From Collimonas sp. PA-H2 (GTDB taxonomy: Bacteria; Pseudomonadota; Gammaproteobacteria; Burkholderiales; Burkholderiaceae_D): a DNA stretch of 64,000 bases. Where the stretch lies: contig NZ_PDBX01000001.1 of the NCBI RefSeq assembly GCF_002564105.1, positions 3,162,001 through 3,226,000 of the forward strand, given 5' to 3'. The translations under genes were made by a program, and so were the position numbers. Below, one piece after another: positions 8,004 through 16,590 of this stretch (the first letter of the stretch is position 1; every line of letters begins with the position of its first letter). The notes below the pieces were generated by a model. That model saw only the letters and a list, made by a program, of their open reading frames with translations, was not told the origin of the DNA and ran no database searches.

Positions 8004-8197
8004 ACCGTTCGATGGGCCTTTTTCTTTTGTTCCGAAAAAAGTTATTTTGTAGGTTTTACAAGCTTCCCTCTGCGATGGCGAACATAGCAGGCAGTCGTTG
8101 TCGCGGTCGTGTGTCTCAACTGGCCTTGTGCAGCAGGAATCCCATCAATTTCCTCTTTAAAAGTGTCGAAACCAGCTTCGGAAGTACAGGTAAATGT

Positions 8198-8227
8198 CCG
8201 CCCCTACGGATCAAATCATAGGGGCGG
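8198..8227. other. Hairpin after the secreted lipoprotein gene
   Basis: Perfect nine-base stem CCGCCCCTA (8198-8206) with TAGGGGCGG (8219-8227), 14 bases past the stop of the minus-strand gene at 8241. No T-run follows on either strand. It may be a Rho-independent-like end or a REP-type palindrome. Confidence 0.45.
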
Positions 8228-8240
8228 GGCAAGTTGCCCT

Positions 8241-10316
8241 TCAGTGCTTGATCACCGGTGTCGGGCTCGTGTAGTACTGGATCAGCTTGTTGGCAAGCCA
8301 GCCGTGGTCGTCGGTGTTGCTGAAGTTCTTGATGACGTTGGTGGTATTGCCTCCACCCCATAGAATCGCGAACACGTTGTTGTTGGCCGCCAGGGCCAAC
8401 TTGCCGTTGTCGATGCTCCAGTTGTAGTTGTTGGAGAGGTTGTTGTACTCCGTCAAATACTGCTTGTAGGTGGAGTTCGGCGTCAGGCAGTTGTAGGCCG
8501 TGGCGCCGCATGCCACGGCGAAGCTGCCGACTGCGGTATTGGTGTTGGTGGAACTGGCCGTACCGGCGATCATATTGGAGAGGTTCGAGGTCAGGTTGCT
8601 GTCGCCTAAGAAGTACACCGGCGCGGTGCTGAACACGTAAGAGCCGGCAGTGCCTTGGAATAGCTCTGGCATGGTTTCCTTGGTGTTCGGGATGTGCGAA
8701 CCAGGGATCTGCCACAGCATCATCGGGATGTTGTTGTTGGCCTTGCTTAGTTGGCCGATTGCCGACAGGAAGTTGTCCCACGAACGGGCGTTGTATAGCG
8801 TGGCGGCGCCCGGCGAGGCGCTGTCGTCCATTTCATAACGGTCGAACAGGAAGAAGTCGGGCGCGCTTGTGCCGGTCGTCGATATGGTGCCTGGCGCATT
8901 GGTGTTTAACCAGGTCGATACCGGCGTCGAAAAGGTCGAAGCGATTTGCGCGCTAGTCAGGTTCTGGTGTAGCCAGAAACCCGATCCGATGGCCCACATG
9001 TTGTCTTGCCAGCCGAACGTGACGGTGCCCTTCGGCGCGAAAGTGCGGATCAACCAGTTGTTGGCCTGGACCCAGCCGGCGAAACCGGCCGGGAAGGTCG
9101 GCGTCGGATAGGTCGTGGTGTTGTAGGTCGGGTTGCTGACGCAGGCATTGAACCATGCGCCGACCTGGCTGTAGGCACTGCCGGTGCTGTTGTTGACGCT
9201 GGTGTTCCAGAACGGATCGCCTTGGCCGTCAATGCTCCACTCCGGGTAACCGTCGGCCAGCAGCGCTGTCAGGATCTGCACGGGTGTGCCGCTGTAGGTC
9301 TTGTTGAGGTAGGGGGCCGAGCCGAGGCCGTTCGGGTTGGACGTGTTGGTGTAGCTGCGCGACGTGGTCATGAGACACATTGCCTGCGCCACGGCCTTGT
9401 TCACTGTGCCGGCAGGCAGTGCGGCATTGACTGAACCGATGTAGCCGTTTTGCTGGATGGCGCCGAGCAAATCAGGATTCATCAGCAGCGAGCCGTAGTA
9501 GTTCTGCGAATTGTAGCGCACCGGATTCGACGCCAGCATGATGGCGTCCGCTGCCAGGCTAGAGAAGTGCCGGCCCATGACATAGGTGGCGGCCGGATTG
9601 GAAGAGCTGAGGCCGGCCGCGCCGTTGGTGAAGTCGTCGAAATTCTGGCCACCGCTCATCTGCGCCGTGTATTCAACGATGGCGACGCGTATGGCGCGCT
9701 TGTTGGTCGTGCTCAGCGAATTGAAATCGGCCGTCATGCGATAGGCATTGGTCGGCGGATCGATCATGCCCGGATCGCCGTTGCCGTTGACGCCAGCGTA
9801 TTTGAAAACAACATCGACCGGCTTGCCGCCAAAGTCGTCGTTGCCGCCGGTGGACGTAGCGGTGGCTGTCGTCGTATCAGGACCACCGATGGCGCCCATT
9901 GCTACGTAGGCTGGCCAGCCGGGGACGGATGCGCCTGGCGTTGGAGTAGGTGTTGGCGTAGGTGTAGGTGTAGGTGTAGGTGTAGGTGTAGGTGTAGGAG
10001 TAGGAGTGCCGCAAGTGCCGTCGGAAGTCCACGGCTGTCCACTGCCGCTGGCGCCGTTGTTGGTGGAAGGATTGTTCCCTTGCGTCCACCAGTTTGCCGT
10101 GTAATTGACGCTACCGTAACTGGCTATGTTGGACCCAACATAGGCGATGGTGGCGTCCCACGCGGCGGCGCAAGCTGGTGCTGCGCTGGCCTTCGCGCTG
10201 GCGACAATCTGTTTCTGGCTGGCGCTCGTAGCGTCTGACGAATCGCCGCTGCCGCAACCGGCCAGCATGCCGCCGATCAGCCCCAGCACGACGGTGCTGC
10301 ATATTTTTGTTTTCAT
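8241..10316 (-). CDS. Secreted lipoprotein with chitin-binding domain, TP linker and an unassigned large domain
   Basis: 691-residue surface or periplasmic lipoprotein. Lipobox LAGC gives lipidated C21. Residues about 46-103 are a CBM5/12-type chitin-binding module (AWDATIAYVGS, YTANWWTQGNNP, GQPWTSDGTC). A linker of twelve Thr-Pro units follows, then about 560 residues that I cannot place in a family. That part contains GWQDNMWAIGSGFW, FFLFDRYEMDD and NIPMMLWQIPGSHIPNTKE, whose Asp/Glu-rich strand ends look like a glycoside hydrolase barrel. ATG 10316 is preferred over 10337 because AGAGGAAG sits just before it and the signal peptide then starts correctly. A chitin or fungal-wall hydrolase is my inference. 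Confidence 0.8.
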   Translation of the reverse strand: MKTKICSTVVLGLIGGMLAGCGSGDSSDATSASQKQIVASAKASAAPACAAAWDATIAYVGSNIASYGSVNYTANWWTQGNNPSTNNGASGSGQPWTSDGTCGTPTPTPTPTPTPTPTPTPTPTPTPGASVPGWPAYVAMGAIGGPDTTTATATSTGGNDDFGGKPVDVVFKYAGVNGNGDPGMIDPPTNAYRMTADFNSLSTTNKRAIRVAIVEYTAQMSGGQNFDDFTNGAAGLSSSNPAATYVMGRHFSSLAADAIMLASNPVRYNSQNYYGSLLMNPDLLGAIQQNGYIGSVNAALPAGTVNKAVAQAMCLMTTSRSYTNTSNPNGLGSAPYLNKTYSGTPVQILTALLADGYPEWSIDGQGDPFWNTSVNNSTGSAYSQVGAWFNACVSNPTYNTTTYPTPTFPAGFAGWVQANNWLIRTFAPKGTVTFGWQDNMWAIGSGFWLHQNLTSAQIASTFSTPVSTWLNTNAPGTISTTGTSAPDFFLFDRYEMDDSASPGAATLYNARSWDNFLSAIGQLSKANNNIPMMLWQIPGSHIPNTKETMPELFQGTAGSYVFSTAPVYFLGDSNLTSNLSNMIAGTASSTNTNTAVGSFAVACGATAYNCLTPNSTYKQYLTEYNNLSNNYNWSIDNGKLALAANNNVFAILWGGGNTTNVIKNFSNTDDHGWLANKLIQYYTSPTPVIKH
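9937..10008. repeat. Hexanucleotide repeat encoding a Thr-Pro linker
   Basis: Twelve tandem six-base units, six of them exact GGTGTA (9961-9996), encoding (TP)12 between the chitin-binding and large domains. Slippage would change linker length by whole dipeptides without shifting the frame. Confidence 0.95.
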
Positions 10317-11243
10317 ACTTCCTCTCTTCTCGATCAAATGATGATGTACGAGAGGCGAGTCAGGATGTAAGAATGAAAACGAATATGCGGAACGGAAGCA
10401 GAATTTCCTCCGGCAAGCGGACTTGCAAGCATTTTGCCGTAACTAGGATAGTTAACGCTGTCATCATGCGGACAAGCGGTAACTTGTTCTGTAATTTCTG
10501 TCTCCTACTGCACTGTTGTCAATTTTCCGTAATCCGACAAGCGTCTACGCATTCCCTAAGTCGTGTTCGTTATACGTTTATGTCATTTTTAGACTTGCAG
10601 CCGGACTGAGGATGAGATCATCAAAAATGATAGTCAAGTGGTTTAAATTTTTTTCTTGCACAACCAGACCACTTGCAAAACATCCGGAATGCCAATTTGA
10701 AAAAAAGAGGAGTTTGAAAAACGGAAGGGGGATTTTTAAGCGCAAATTAATTCAATGTGGCAATGAAATTCAACTCGAGATTTTCTTTCCCTTTGCGCGC
10801 CTACGGTAAAAATCAACGCACTGCCAAACGAAGACAAAACCGCCGCATTGAATCTATGAAATACCACTTTTGTGATCCGGCTATGTGGTCTTAGCGAAAA
10901 TAATTCCTTTGCTCGCGGAACTGACGCTGTCTGACTGATTAAGTGGGGGTAGCTTTAGATGCAAGCCAACAGTGAGGCAATTCTGCGAGAAACTCAACAA
11001 GCCAGCGATTAATGCGATGACACGCAGATCGAAGCAGAGCCGGTGTCAGGTAAGGCGAACGCAAGAGAGTCAGGGTCAGGTCTTGCAATGACACACTGAT
11101 ATCAACAGGAGGGAGGGTGCGTAGGAGTCAAATAAATGACCATATGATTTTCGCATATGTGCAATTGCAAGACCTGATCCCACTTTTCCCGGCGAGTATC
11201 GCTACTCACGGATTGCGTTGCGCACGCAGTCGTTTCAGGCACC
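10317..11243. other. Gene-free stretch upstream of the chitin-binding lipoprotein
   Basis: 927 bases, AT-richer than the surroundings, with no reading frame I would call a gene on either strand. It must contain the promoter of the minus-strand lipoprotein gene, but I see no clear boxes. The only distinct structure is the inverted-repeat element at 11073-11181. Confidence 0.6.
11073..11181. repeat. Short inverted-repeat element (109 bp)
   Basis: Starts GGGTCAGGTCTTGCA (11073-11087) and ends TGCAAGACCTGATCCC (11166-11181), inverted copies differing by one inserted base, with about 78 bases between. No coding potential. It looks like a MITE or the scar of a larger element; similar GGTCAGGTCTTGCA tips flank REP-associated transposases in proteobacteria, from memory. 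Confidence 0.55.
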
Positions 11244-11552
11244 CTAAAATGCCCATTTTCTACCCAGCTCTTCAAGTCCGGCTTTCTTTAAGTCCTCTGG
11301 CGTCATGACCACTCTTAACTCCACACTGGCATTAAAAGTCAGAAACCATGGCTCGGCAAGCATAGGAATTTTCGAGGGCTCATCGAGGTTGACGATCAGG
11401 ATGGCTGTTCGCTGCCCATGCTGTTCGGTGAAATAGGCCGCCTCCGGTTTTAACTCCTCCAGAATCTGGCCCATTTTCTTGCTGGCAGAGCCGTCCCTGA
11501 TTGCAGTGTTAAATTCGGTGTTAGGAAATTTGACGTTCAATAGCATCCGCAC
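11244..11552 (-). CDS. Conserved hypothetical protein (102 aa)
   Basis: Small soluble protein with a recurring pattern: MRMLLNVKFPNTEFN at the start, LEELKPEAAYFTEQHGQRTA, then DEPSKIPMLAEPWFLTFNA and VVMTPEDLKKAGL. I recognise it as a widespread family of about 100 residues of unknown function, with a ferredoxin-like alpha/beta pattern. The start is GTG 11552, because AAGGAG lies six bases before it and relatives start MRMLL; an ATG two codons later is possible. It lies alone between integration scars. Confidence 0.75.
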   Translation of the reverse strand: MRMLLNVKFPNTEFNTAIRDGSASKKMGQILEELKPEAAYFTEQHGQRTAILIVNLDEPSKIPMLAEPWFLTFNASVELRVVMTPEDLKKAGLEELGRKWAF

Positions 11553-11928
11553 GATTGTCTCCTTAGAGATTTGAATGACTTCCCTGCCAAAGATATTGAT
11601 ACACTCCTGTAAAGCCTTTTCATTGTAGGTTTACTGGTCAATTTAGCCACCCGTTATTTCGAACTAATCTAGTTGCATTCAGGAACTGTCCGTTTTGGGT
11701 CGAGGCTGACGGAATGATTGGCTATGCTCCACAAAAATACGTGGTGCTGCACCGGCGTCAGGCTGTAACGGTGTGTGCGTTCTCGATTTGCGGAGAAAAT
11801 TTACAATCAAGTCATTGATTTTGTTTATTTTTGGCATGGGCTTGTAATCACGGGAGCGACTTCAAGTCCTGCTGCCAGCACCGATATCTGAAAGGCTCGC
11901 AACAATGCGCCTCGATGGCCACATACTT
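11553..11928. other. Intergenic stretch holding the third tRNA scar
   Basis: 376 bases with no gene. The right part (11839-11899) is the third, most decayed tRNA-Thr 3' copy. The 40 bases before that copy resemble the bases before the second copy (both contain CAAT, TTGTTTTTAT-like runs and TTGG), as if both were the same attachment-site flank. Confidence 0.55.
11839..11899 (+). repeat. Third, degenerate copy of the tRNA-Thr 3' end
   Basis: Aligns with 6109-6170: CTTGTAATCA, TTCAAGTCCTGC, GCCAGCACC and ATATCT all remain, with a three-base deletion in the T-stem and several substitutions. Most diverged of the three copies, so probably the oldest scar. Confidence 0.75.
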
Positions 11929-12858
11929 TCATCCTGGATTTGAGGCTGTTCCTTCCGATTTGTTGACATGATTCCTTAGTTCATCGATGAACACCCGCGT
12001 CTTCTTCGGCCGATGCCGCGCCGCCGGAAACACCGCATGAATCCCGCCGTCCGATAATTCCCACTCCGGCAGCACACGCAGCAGGCGACCAGCAGCAACA
12101 TGCTCAGCCACCGCAAAATCCGTCAAGACCGCCAGTCCGGCTCCCGCCAGCGCGGTGATGCCGGCGGCATAAGCGGTGTTCGCGGAAAACGTCGAATTGA
12201 AGCGTACAGTTTGTTCGGTCGCGTCTTGCTTCTTGAAGGTCCAGGTCAGCGGCTGCGGCAATACCGACAGCGCCACAAACGGCAGGTCTTTCAAATCATC
12301 CAGCGTCCGCGGCACGCCAACCCGTTCAAGAAACTGCGGACTAGCCACCAGCCAGTGCTCGAAGTTGCCGATGCGGACTGCCTGGTGGCCTGAGTCGGCC
12401 AGCCGTCCTATACGTATCGCCACGTCGATGCCGTCCGCGACCAGGTCGAAGAAACGATCGCCGGCCAGCAATTCTATTTTGAGACGCGGGTAGCGCAGCT
12501 GCAGGGCGACAGCCACCGGCGCGACTACCGTCGCGCCATAGTCGATCGGCGCGGTGATGCGCAGGGTGCCGCGCGGCTCCTCCGTATCGTGTCCGGCGGC
12601 GGAGATCGCGGTCTCGGCGTCGCTGACGATGCGGCGGCTGGCTTCATAAAAGGCTTCGCCGGCGTCGGTCAGGTTAAGGCGGCGCGTGGTGCGCACCAGC
12701 AGGCTGGCGCCGATTTCGCTCTCCAGGCGCTGCATGTGGGTGCTGACCATGGTTTTGGTCAGACCCAGCCGATTGGCGGCGGCAGTGAGCGAGCCGGCTT
12801 CCACCACCGTGACAAAGACCAGCAGACGATTGAGATTGACTGAGGAAATATCCGCCAT
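11929..12858 (-). CDS. LysR-family transcriptional regulator
   Basis: 309-residue LysR-type regulator. N-terminal winged HTH (NLNRLLVFVTVVEAGSLTAA through SEIGASLLVRTTRRLNLTDAG), linker helix, then the effector-binding domain from about residue 85 (TLRITAPIDYGATVVAPVAV). It belongs to the group that shares features with AaeR/DsdC-like and CrgA-type regulators. ATG 12858 (MADISS) is preferred to the GTG at 12882, because the GTG would place coding sequence over the dyad at 12876-12894 and starts without a ribosome site. Divergent from a secreted hydrolase gene, the probable target. Confidence 0.9.
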   Translation of the reverse strand: MADISSVNLNRLLVFVTVVEAGSLTAAANRLGLTKTMVSTHMQRLESEIGASLLVRTTRRLNLTDAGEAFYEASRRIVSDAETAISAAGHDTEEPRGTLRITAPIDYGATVVAPVAVALQLRYPRLKIELLAGDRFFDLVADGIDVAIRIGRLADSGHQAVRIGNFEHWLVASPQFLERVGVPRTLDDLKDLPFVALSVLPQPLTWTFKKQDATEQTVRFNSTFSANTAYAAGITALAGAGLAVLTDFAVAEHVAAGRLLRVLPEWELSDGGIHAVFPAARHRPKKTRVFIDELRNHVNKSEGTASNPG

Positions 12859-12875
12859 ATTGGGTACCTGTTTAT

Positions 12876-12894
12876 TGTCCACTAATGATGGACA
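12876..12894. promoter_or_regulatory. Perfect dyad, candidate LysR-type operator
   Basis: TGTCCA (12876-12881), seven-base spacer CTAATGA, TGGACA (12889-12894), between the divergent lysR-type and hydrolase genes. LysR sites usually have an interrupted dyad of this size. Confidence 0.6.
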
Positions 12895-13012
12895 TTGTTT
12901 CAGTAATTACCCATCTTATCAGTGCTAGTGGATGCAGGTATATTTCTCCCATGGAATATTTAAAAGAAGTGAAAAACTGCCGCTCCACACTCATTTCCCT
13001 CAGGAGAGATTC

Positions 13013-13948
13013 ATGAAATCGACAATAATCGGACTATGCATCGCGCTGTTTTCCTCGCTTGAGGCGCAGGCAGCAACACAGGTGGCTTACCGTACCCAGG
13101 ACGTGGATGGCATCAAGATTTTCTATCGCGAGGCAGGCAATCCGGCCAATCCGACCATTCTGCTGCTGCACGGCTTTCCATCGTCATCGCATATGTACCG
13201 GAATTTGATTCCTGCGCTGATGGGAAAATTCCACGTGATTGCGCCTGACTATCCGGGCAGCGGCTACAGCGAAGTGCCGGAGGGTGTGTCGTTCACGCCG
13301 ACGTTTGACGGCCTCGCCGATGTCATGACGCGTTTCGTGGAAAAGAAGGGGCTCACGAAATTTGCGCTGTATGTCCAGGATTTCGGCGGACCGGTTGGCT
13401 TCCGCATCGCGGCTAAACACCCTGAGTGGATTTCCTCCCTGGTCATCCAGAACGCCAATGCCTACAAGGAAGGCTTGTCCGCCCAGGTGGCAAGCGACAT
13501 CAAGCAGCTCAGCGTCGGCATCAATGCCGAGACCGAGCAAGCCATGTCGCAGGTGCTGAGTCCGCAAGGCGTGCAATTCATGTACAAGACCGGCGCCCGT
13601 AATCCCGAGCAGCTGAGTCCCGATGCATGGATGCATGACCAGGACGGCTTGCAAAACGCATTGAATCGTAAGATCCAGATGGGTCTGCTGGTCGACTACC
13701 ATACGAACGTAGAACAATATCCTGCCTGGCATGCTTATTTTCGCAAGAGCCAGCCGCCGACGCTGATCGTCTGGGGCAAGAACGACCCCTTGTTCGTGGA
13801 AGCCGGCGCCAAGGCTTATCTGCGGGACATCAAGAACGCCGAGCTGCACCTTCTCGATAGCGGCCACTTCGCGCTGGAAGAAGACTCGGCAGAGATTGCC
13901 AGCCGCGTCACCAGCTTCATCGAGACTCGCGCAACGCTAACAAGGTAA
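13013..13948 (+). CDS. Secreted alpha/beta hydrolase, epoxide hydrolase/dehalogenase-like
   Basis: 311 residues with a Sec signal peptide (IGLCIALFSSLEAQA, cut near residue 20). The alpha/beta fold shows the oxyanion motif LHGFPSSSHMY and a nucleophile elbow VQDFGGPVG with D123 in place of serine, as in epoxide hydrolases and haloalkane dehalogenases. The acid is likely in GKNDPLF and the histidine in DSGHFALEED. ATG 13013 has CAGGAGAG before it; the upstream extension breaks the signal peptide. Divergent from the LysR gene and followed by a second secreted hydrolase. The substrate is unknown. Confidence 0.85.
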   Translation: MKSTIIGLCIALFSSLEAQAATQVAYRTQDVDGIKIFYREAGNPANPTILLLHGFPSSSHMYRNLIPALMGKFHVIAPDYPGSGYSEVPEGVSFTPTFDGLADVMTRFVEKKGLTKFALYVQDFGGPVGFRIAAKHPEWISSLVIQNANAYKEGLSAQVASDIKQLSVGINAETEQAMSQVLSPQGVQFMYKTGARNPEQLSPDAWMHDQDGLQNALNRKIQMGLLVDYHTNVEQYPAWHAYFRKSQPPTLIVWGKNDPLFVEAGAKAYLRDIKNAELHLLDSGHFALEEDSAEIASRVTSFIETRATLTR

Positions 13949-14040
13949 TTGCCTTCATGCGGCCTGCCACGAGCGGCAGGTTGCATGTGATGCGCCAATA
14001 TCGCTTCGCTTCGACAAATTCTGATAAGAGAGAGAAGAAA

Positions 14041-15108
14041 ATGAAAGCCAGATTCAACCAGTTCGGTGTTAAAAAAATCGCTGCACTTGCATTGACCGCC
14101 GCGATGTTTTCTTGGCTTCCCGCCAGCGCGCAGACACAGGCCAGCCCCGAGGCGTCCGCCAAGACAGGTATAGAGATGCATGGCAAAGGGCAGTTTGCTC
14201 CCTCAAGGTACGGCAAAATCTATTATGAAACCGAGGGCTCCGGTTCGCCGGTCTTCCTGATCGCCGGCGGCCCGGGCTCAAGCCATGCGTCGTTCCATCC
14301 GTGGTTTTCCAGGCTCGCCGCGGAACATACCGTCGTCTACCTGGATAATATCGGCAGAGGCCGCTCGGACAGGCTGGATCCGAAGCGCGCTTCGGAATAT
14401 ACGGTGGAACGCGATGCCGAAGACATCGAAGCATTGCGCATCGCGCTGGGCTACGAGCGCATCTCGCTGCTCGGCCATTCATACGGCGGCATGCCTGCGC
14501 TCGCCTATGCGCTGAAGTATCCGCAGCATGTCGCCAAGCTTGTGCTGTCCAGCACGATGCTTAATGCCCACAGCTGGCAGCAGAATATCGACAGCGTCAA
14601 TTTCACTGCGCGTAACCAGTTTCCCGAGATATGGCAGCAACTGATGCAGCTGCGCGCACACGGCGTCAACTCGAGCGCACCTGAATATGGAAAGCTGTAT
14701 GGAGAGACAGAGCTGGACATCTACTGGCGCGATCCGGATATGGAAAGCAAGTTGTATAGTTCAGGCGATCCGGCCGACGCCGCCAATTCCGATGTCTACC
14801 TCAGTTTCATCGGCCAGGATCCGGAGTGGCTGGTGGGCGGCACCATGAAGCGTTACGATCCGCGTGCGCGCATGCAAGCGTTCACGGTCCCGACCCTGGT
14901 CGCCGCAGGACGTTACGACCGCGTCGGCACGCCCAAGATCGCCAGTGAAATCAAGGCAGCGCTGCCTGCCGCCAGCAGCAGGATGATGGTCTTTGAACGC
15001 AGCGGACACCGGCCATGGGTGGAAGAAACGGATGCGTATTTCGGTCTGCTGAAGGAATTTTTCCACAGCGACGATGACCGCACTGTGCAGAAGGTAAGTG
15101 CGCAATAG
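14041..15108 (+). CDS. Secreted alpha/beta hydrolase, proline iminopeptidase-like
   Basis: 355 residues with signal peptide (IAALALTAAMFSWLPASAQ). The S33-peptidase pattern is clear: GGPGSSHASFHPW oxyanion loop, DNIGRGRSD, and nucleophile elbow LLGHSYGG with S147. The acid is near AAGRYDRVGTP and the catalytic histidine in FERSGHRPWVEE. Relatives cleave N-terminal proline or act as small-molecule lactonases/esterases. ATG 14041 follows AGAGAGAAG. It lies 92 bases after the epoxide hydrolase-like gene on the same strand, so the pair may be one LysR-controlled unit. Confidence 0.82.
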   Translation: MKARFNQFGVKKIAALALTAAMFSWLPASAQTQASPEASAKTGIEMHGKGQFAPSRYGKIYYETEGSGSPVFLIAGGPGSSHASFHPWFSRLAAEHTVVYLDNIGRGRSDRLDPKRASEYTVERDAEDIEALRIALGYERISLLGHSYGGMPALAYALKYPQHVAKLVLSSTMLNAHSWQQNIDSVNFTARNQFPEIWQQLMQLRAHGVNSSAPEYGKLYGETELDIYWRDPDMESKLYSSGDPADAANSDVYLSFIGQDPEWLVGGTMKRYDPRARMQAFTVPTLVAAGRYDRVGTPKIASEIKAALPAASSRMMVFERSGHRPWVEETDAYFGLLKEFFHSDDDRTVQKVSAQ

Positions 15109-15178
15109 CAGGCAGCACTGCATGCGGCCAAGTGTGTATTTGAGGATTGCGGCTTGCGTGGCCGCAATCTTTATCAAA

Positions 15179-16375
15179 TCAGAAATACGCCTTTGCTGCC
15201 GGCTTGAGGATCGGCTGCAACGCGCGTATCGGCATAACGAGCTGAGGCCCCAGGCATACGCCCATGGCGTGGCCGATGCCGGAAACGACAAAGGAAATCT
15301 TGTCCGGTTCATCAAATTCGAAATCCAGGTATTGCGGTAATACATCGCTGCAGTCAGTGTCAGAATCAGAATCGGCGCGCTTGTTTGCCGACTTCACTTT
15401 CTTGCTGATAAAGTTTGCAAGAACAGGATCGATGTCGGACCGGTCTTTGTCTCTTCTCCGGACCGGGAACAGGCGGTTAAAGTCCAGATAGCCACCCTGA
15501 ATCAGGTCAAGCGTAAACGGATCGTAATGGTTGTTCGGATGCGCTCCCCCGCAAAAGGTGCTTCCCGATTCGACGACGCTCATCAATGTGTCCGACAAAT
15601 AGCGCACCCCGATTGCTTCCGAGTCATAGTCTCCCAAGGTTCCGGCGGCAGGTCCGTCCATGGTGTAGAGCGTTGCCTTGCACTCTAGCGCGGCAAGGCT
15701 CATCTGCCAGTGGCGCTGCTCAAGAATCTGATTGACGCTTGCAAGTATCTGGGGATTGGGATGGCGGGTCAGCCGCGGGTAGGCGAACTTGGTTCGCGGA
15801 TCTGTCGCCATGCGGTAGCCGACGTTCTTGCGCAGGATTTCAGGTCCAAGCTGCAAGGGGAATTGCATTTTCAGATAATCGTAGGGAGCATTCTTGAGCG
15901 CGATTTTGCTGCCTATGCCTGGCGTAACTGCAGCAGTAACGGCCTCGGGATTGTAGCGACCGACCTGTTGCAATTCAAAGGCGAGATCTTTGTTTGTCTT
16001 GGCGTCATGCCAGGTGCCCCGGTATGTATCGTCATTTATTTTTCCGTGCCAGACGCTGCGCGGCTTGTCCGTTGCAGGGTCGATGAATATTGCCTTATCG
16101 CTGTTGTCGTCGGCTGCCAGGGGCTCTCCGTGTTCATATCGGGGGAGTGCTTCCGTGAGCGATGCGAGTATGCCGTGCAGGGGAATATCGACGCCATGAC
16201 GCATATAGAAATAACGGCCGTCATAACCGTCAGGTACTTTTTCAAGTTCCAGCACGACTTCCGTATTTTTCCCCAGCATTCCTTTGAAAACAATGCGTTC
16301 GCCGGCTACGGCTACACCGGTAGCGGCATAGGACAAGGTGCTAAAAATGACGAGATATTGAAAGAGTGTTTTCAT
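15179..16375 (-). CDS. Periplasmic protein with a DUF3298/RsiV-like C-terminal domain
   Basis: 398 residues with a Sec signal peptide (FSTLSYAATGVAVAG). The C-terminal half has the pattern typical of DUF3298/RsiV-type domains: ALECKATLYTMDG, VESGSTFCGGAHPN, DLIQGGYLDFNRLFP and a late conserved segment FVVSGIGHAMGVCLGPQLVM. The N-terminal half carries repeated KGMLGKNTEV/WHGKINDDTYRGTW beta-type strands that may be a separate barrel-like module. I do not recognise a function; related domains bind lysozyme or sit in peptidoglycan-related proteins. Convergent with the preceding hydrolase. Confidence 0.65.
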   Translation of the reverse strand: MKTLFQYLVIFSTLSYAATGVAVAGERIVFKGMLGKNTEVVLELEKVPDGYDGRYFYMRHGVDIPLHGILASLTEALPRYEHGEPLAADDNSDKAIFIDPATDKPRSVWHGKINDDTYRGTWHDAKTNKDLAFELQQVGRYNPEAVTAAVTPGIGSKIALKNAPYDYLKMQFPLQLGPEILRKNVGYRMATDPRTKFAYPRLTRHPNPQILASVNQILEQRHWQMSLAALECKATLYTMDGPAAGTLGDYDSEAIGVRYLSDTLMSVVESGSTFCGGAHPNNHYDPFTLDLIQGGYLDFNRLFPVRRRDKDRSDIDPVLANFISKKVKSANKRADSDSDTDCSDVLPQYLDFEFDEPDKISFVVSGIGHAMGVCLGPQLVMPIRALQPILKPAAKAYF

Positions 16376-16590
16376 TATCGGGGCGGTCAGTTAATTAAAC
16401 GGACTATGGGACGGCTCAAGTGCAACGTTCTTCAGTTCTTGGGTAAAAGCGCCTACAGCGGTTCATGTATCTGCGCATTGGAAACATGCATTTCAAACTC
16501 ATGTCGAAAATTCTATCTTTAAATGTTACTGTTTCATCGACGTTGCAAAAAAATAGTCGGCAGCCACAACAAAAGAAAGGAAGATCATTC

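Noticed and set aside
9937..10008. CRISPR-like array
   Set aside because: Tandem six-base units without spacers, encoding a TP linker. No CRISPR array found elsewhere in the window.
9450..10238. 262-codon plus-strand frame inside the chitin-binding lipoprotein gene
   Set aside because: Low-complexity shadow (Arg/Cys/Gly-rich) of the hexanucleotide repeat region; the opposite frame has signal peptide, lipobox and chitin-binding module.
12859..12882. GTG start of the LysR gene at 12882
   Set aside because: Would place coding sequence over the operator-like dyad and has no ribosome site; ATG 12858 fits the family N-terminus.
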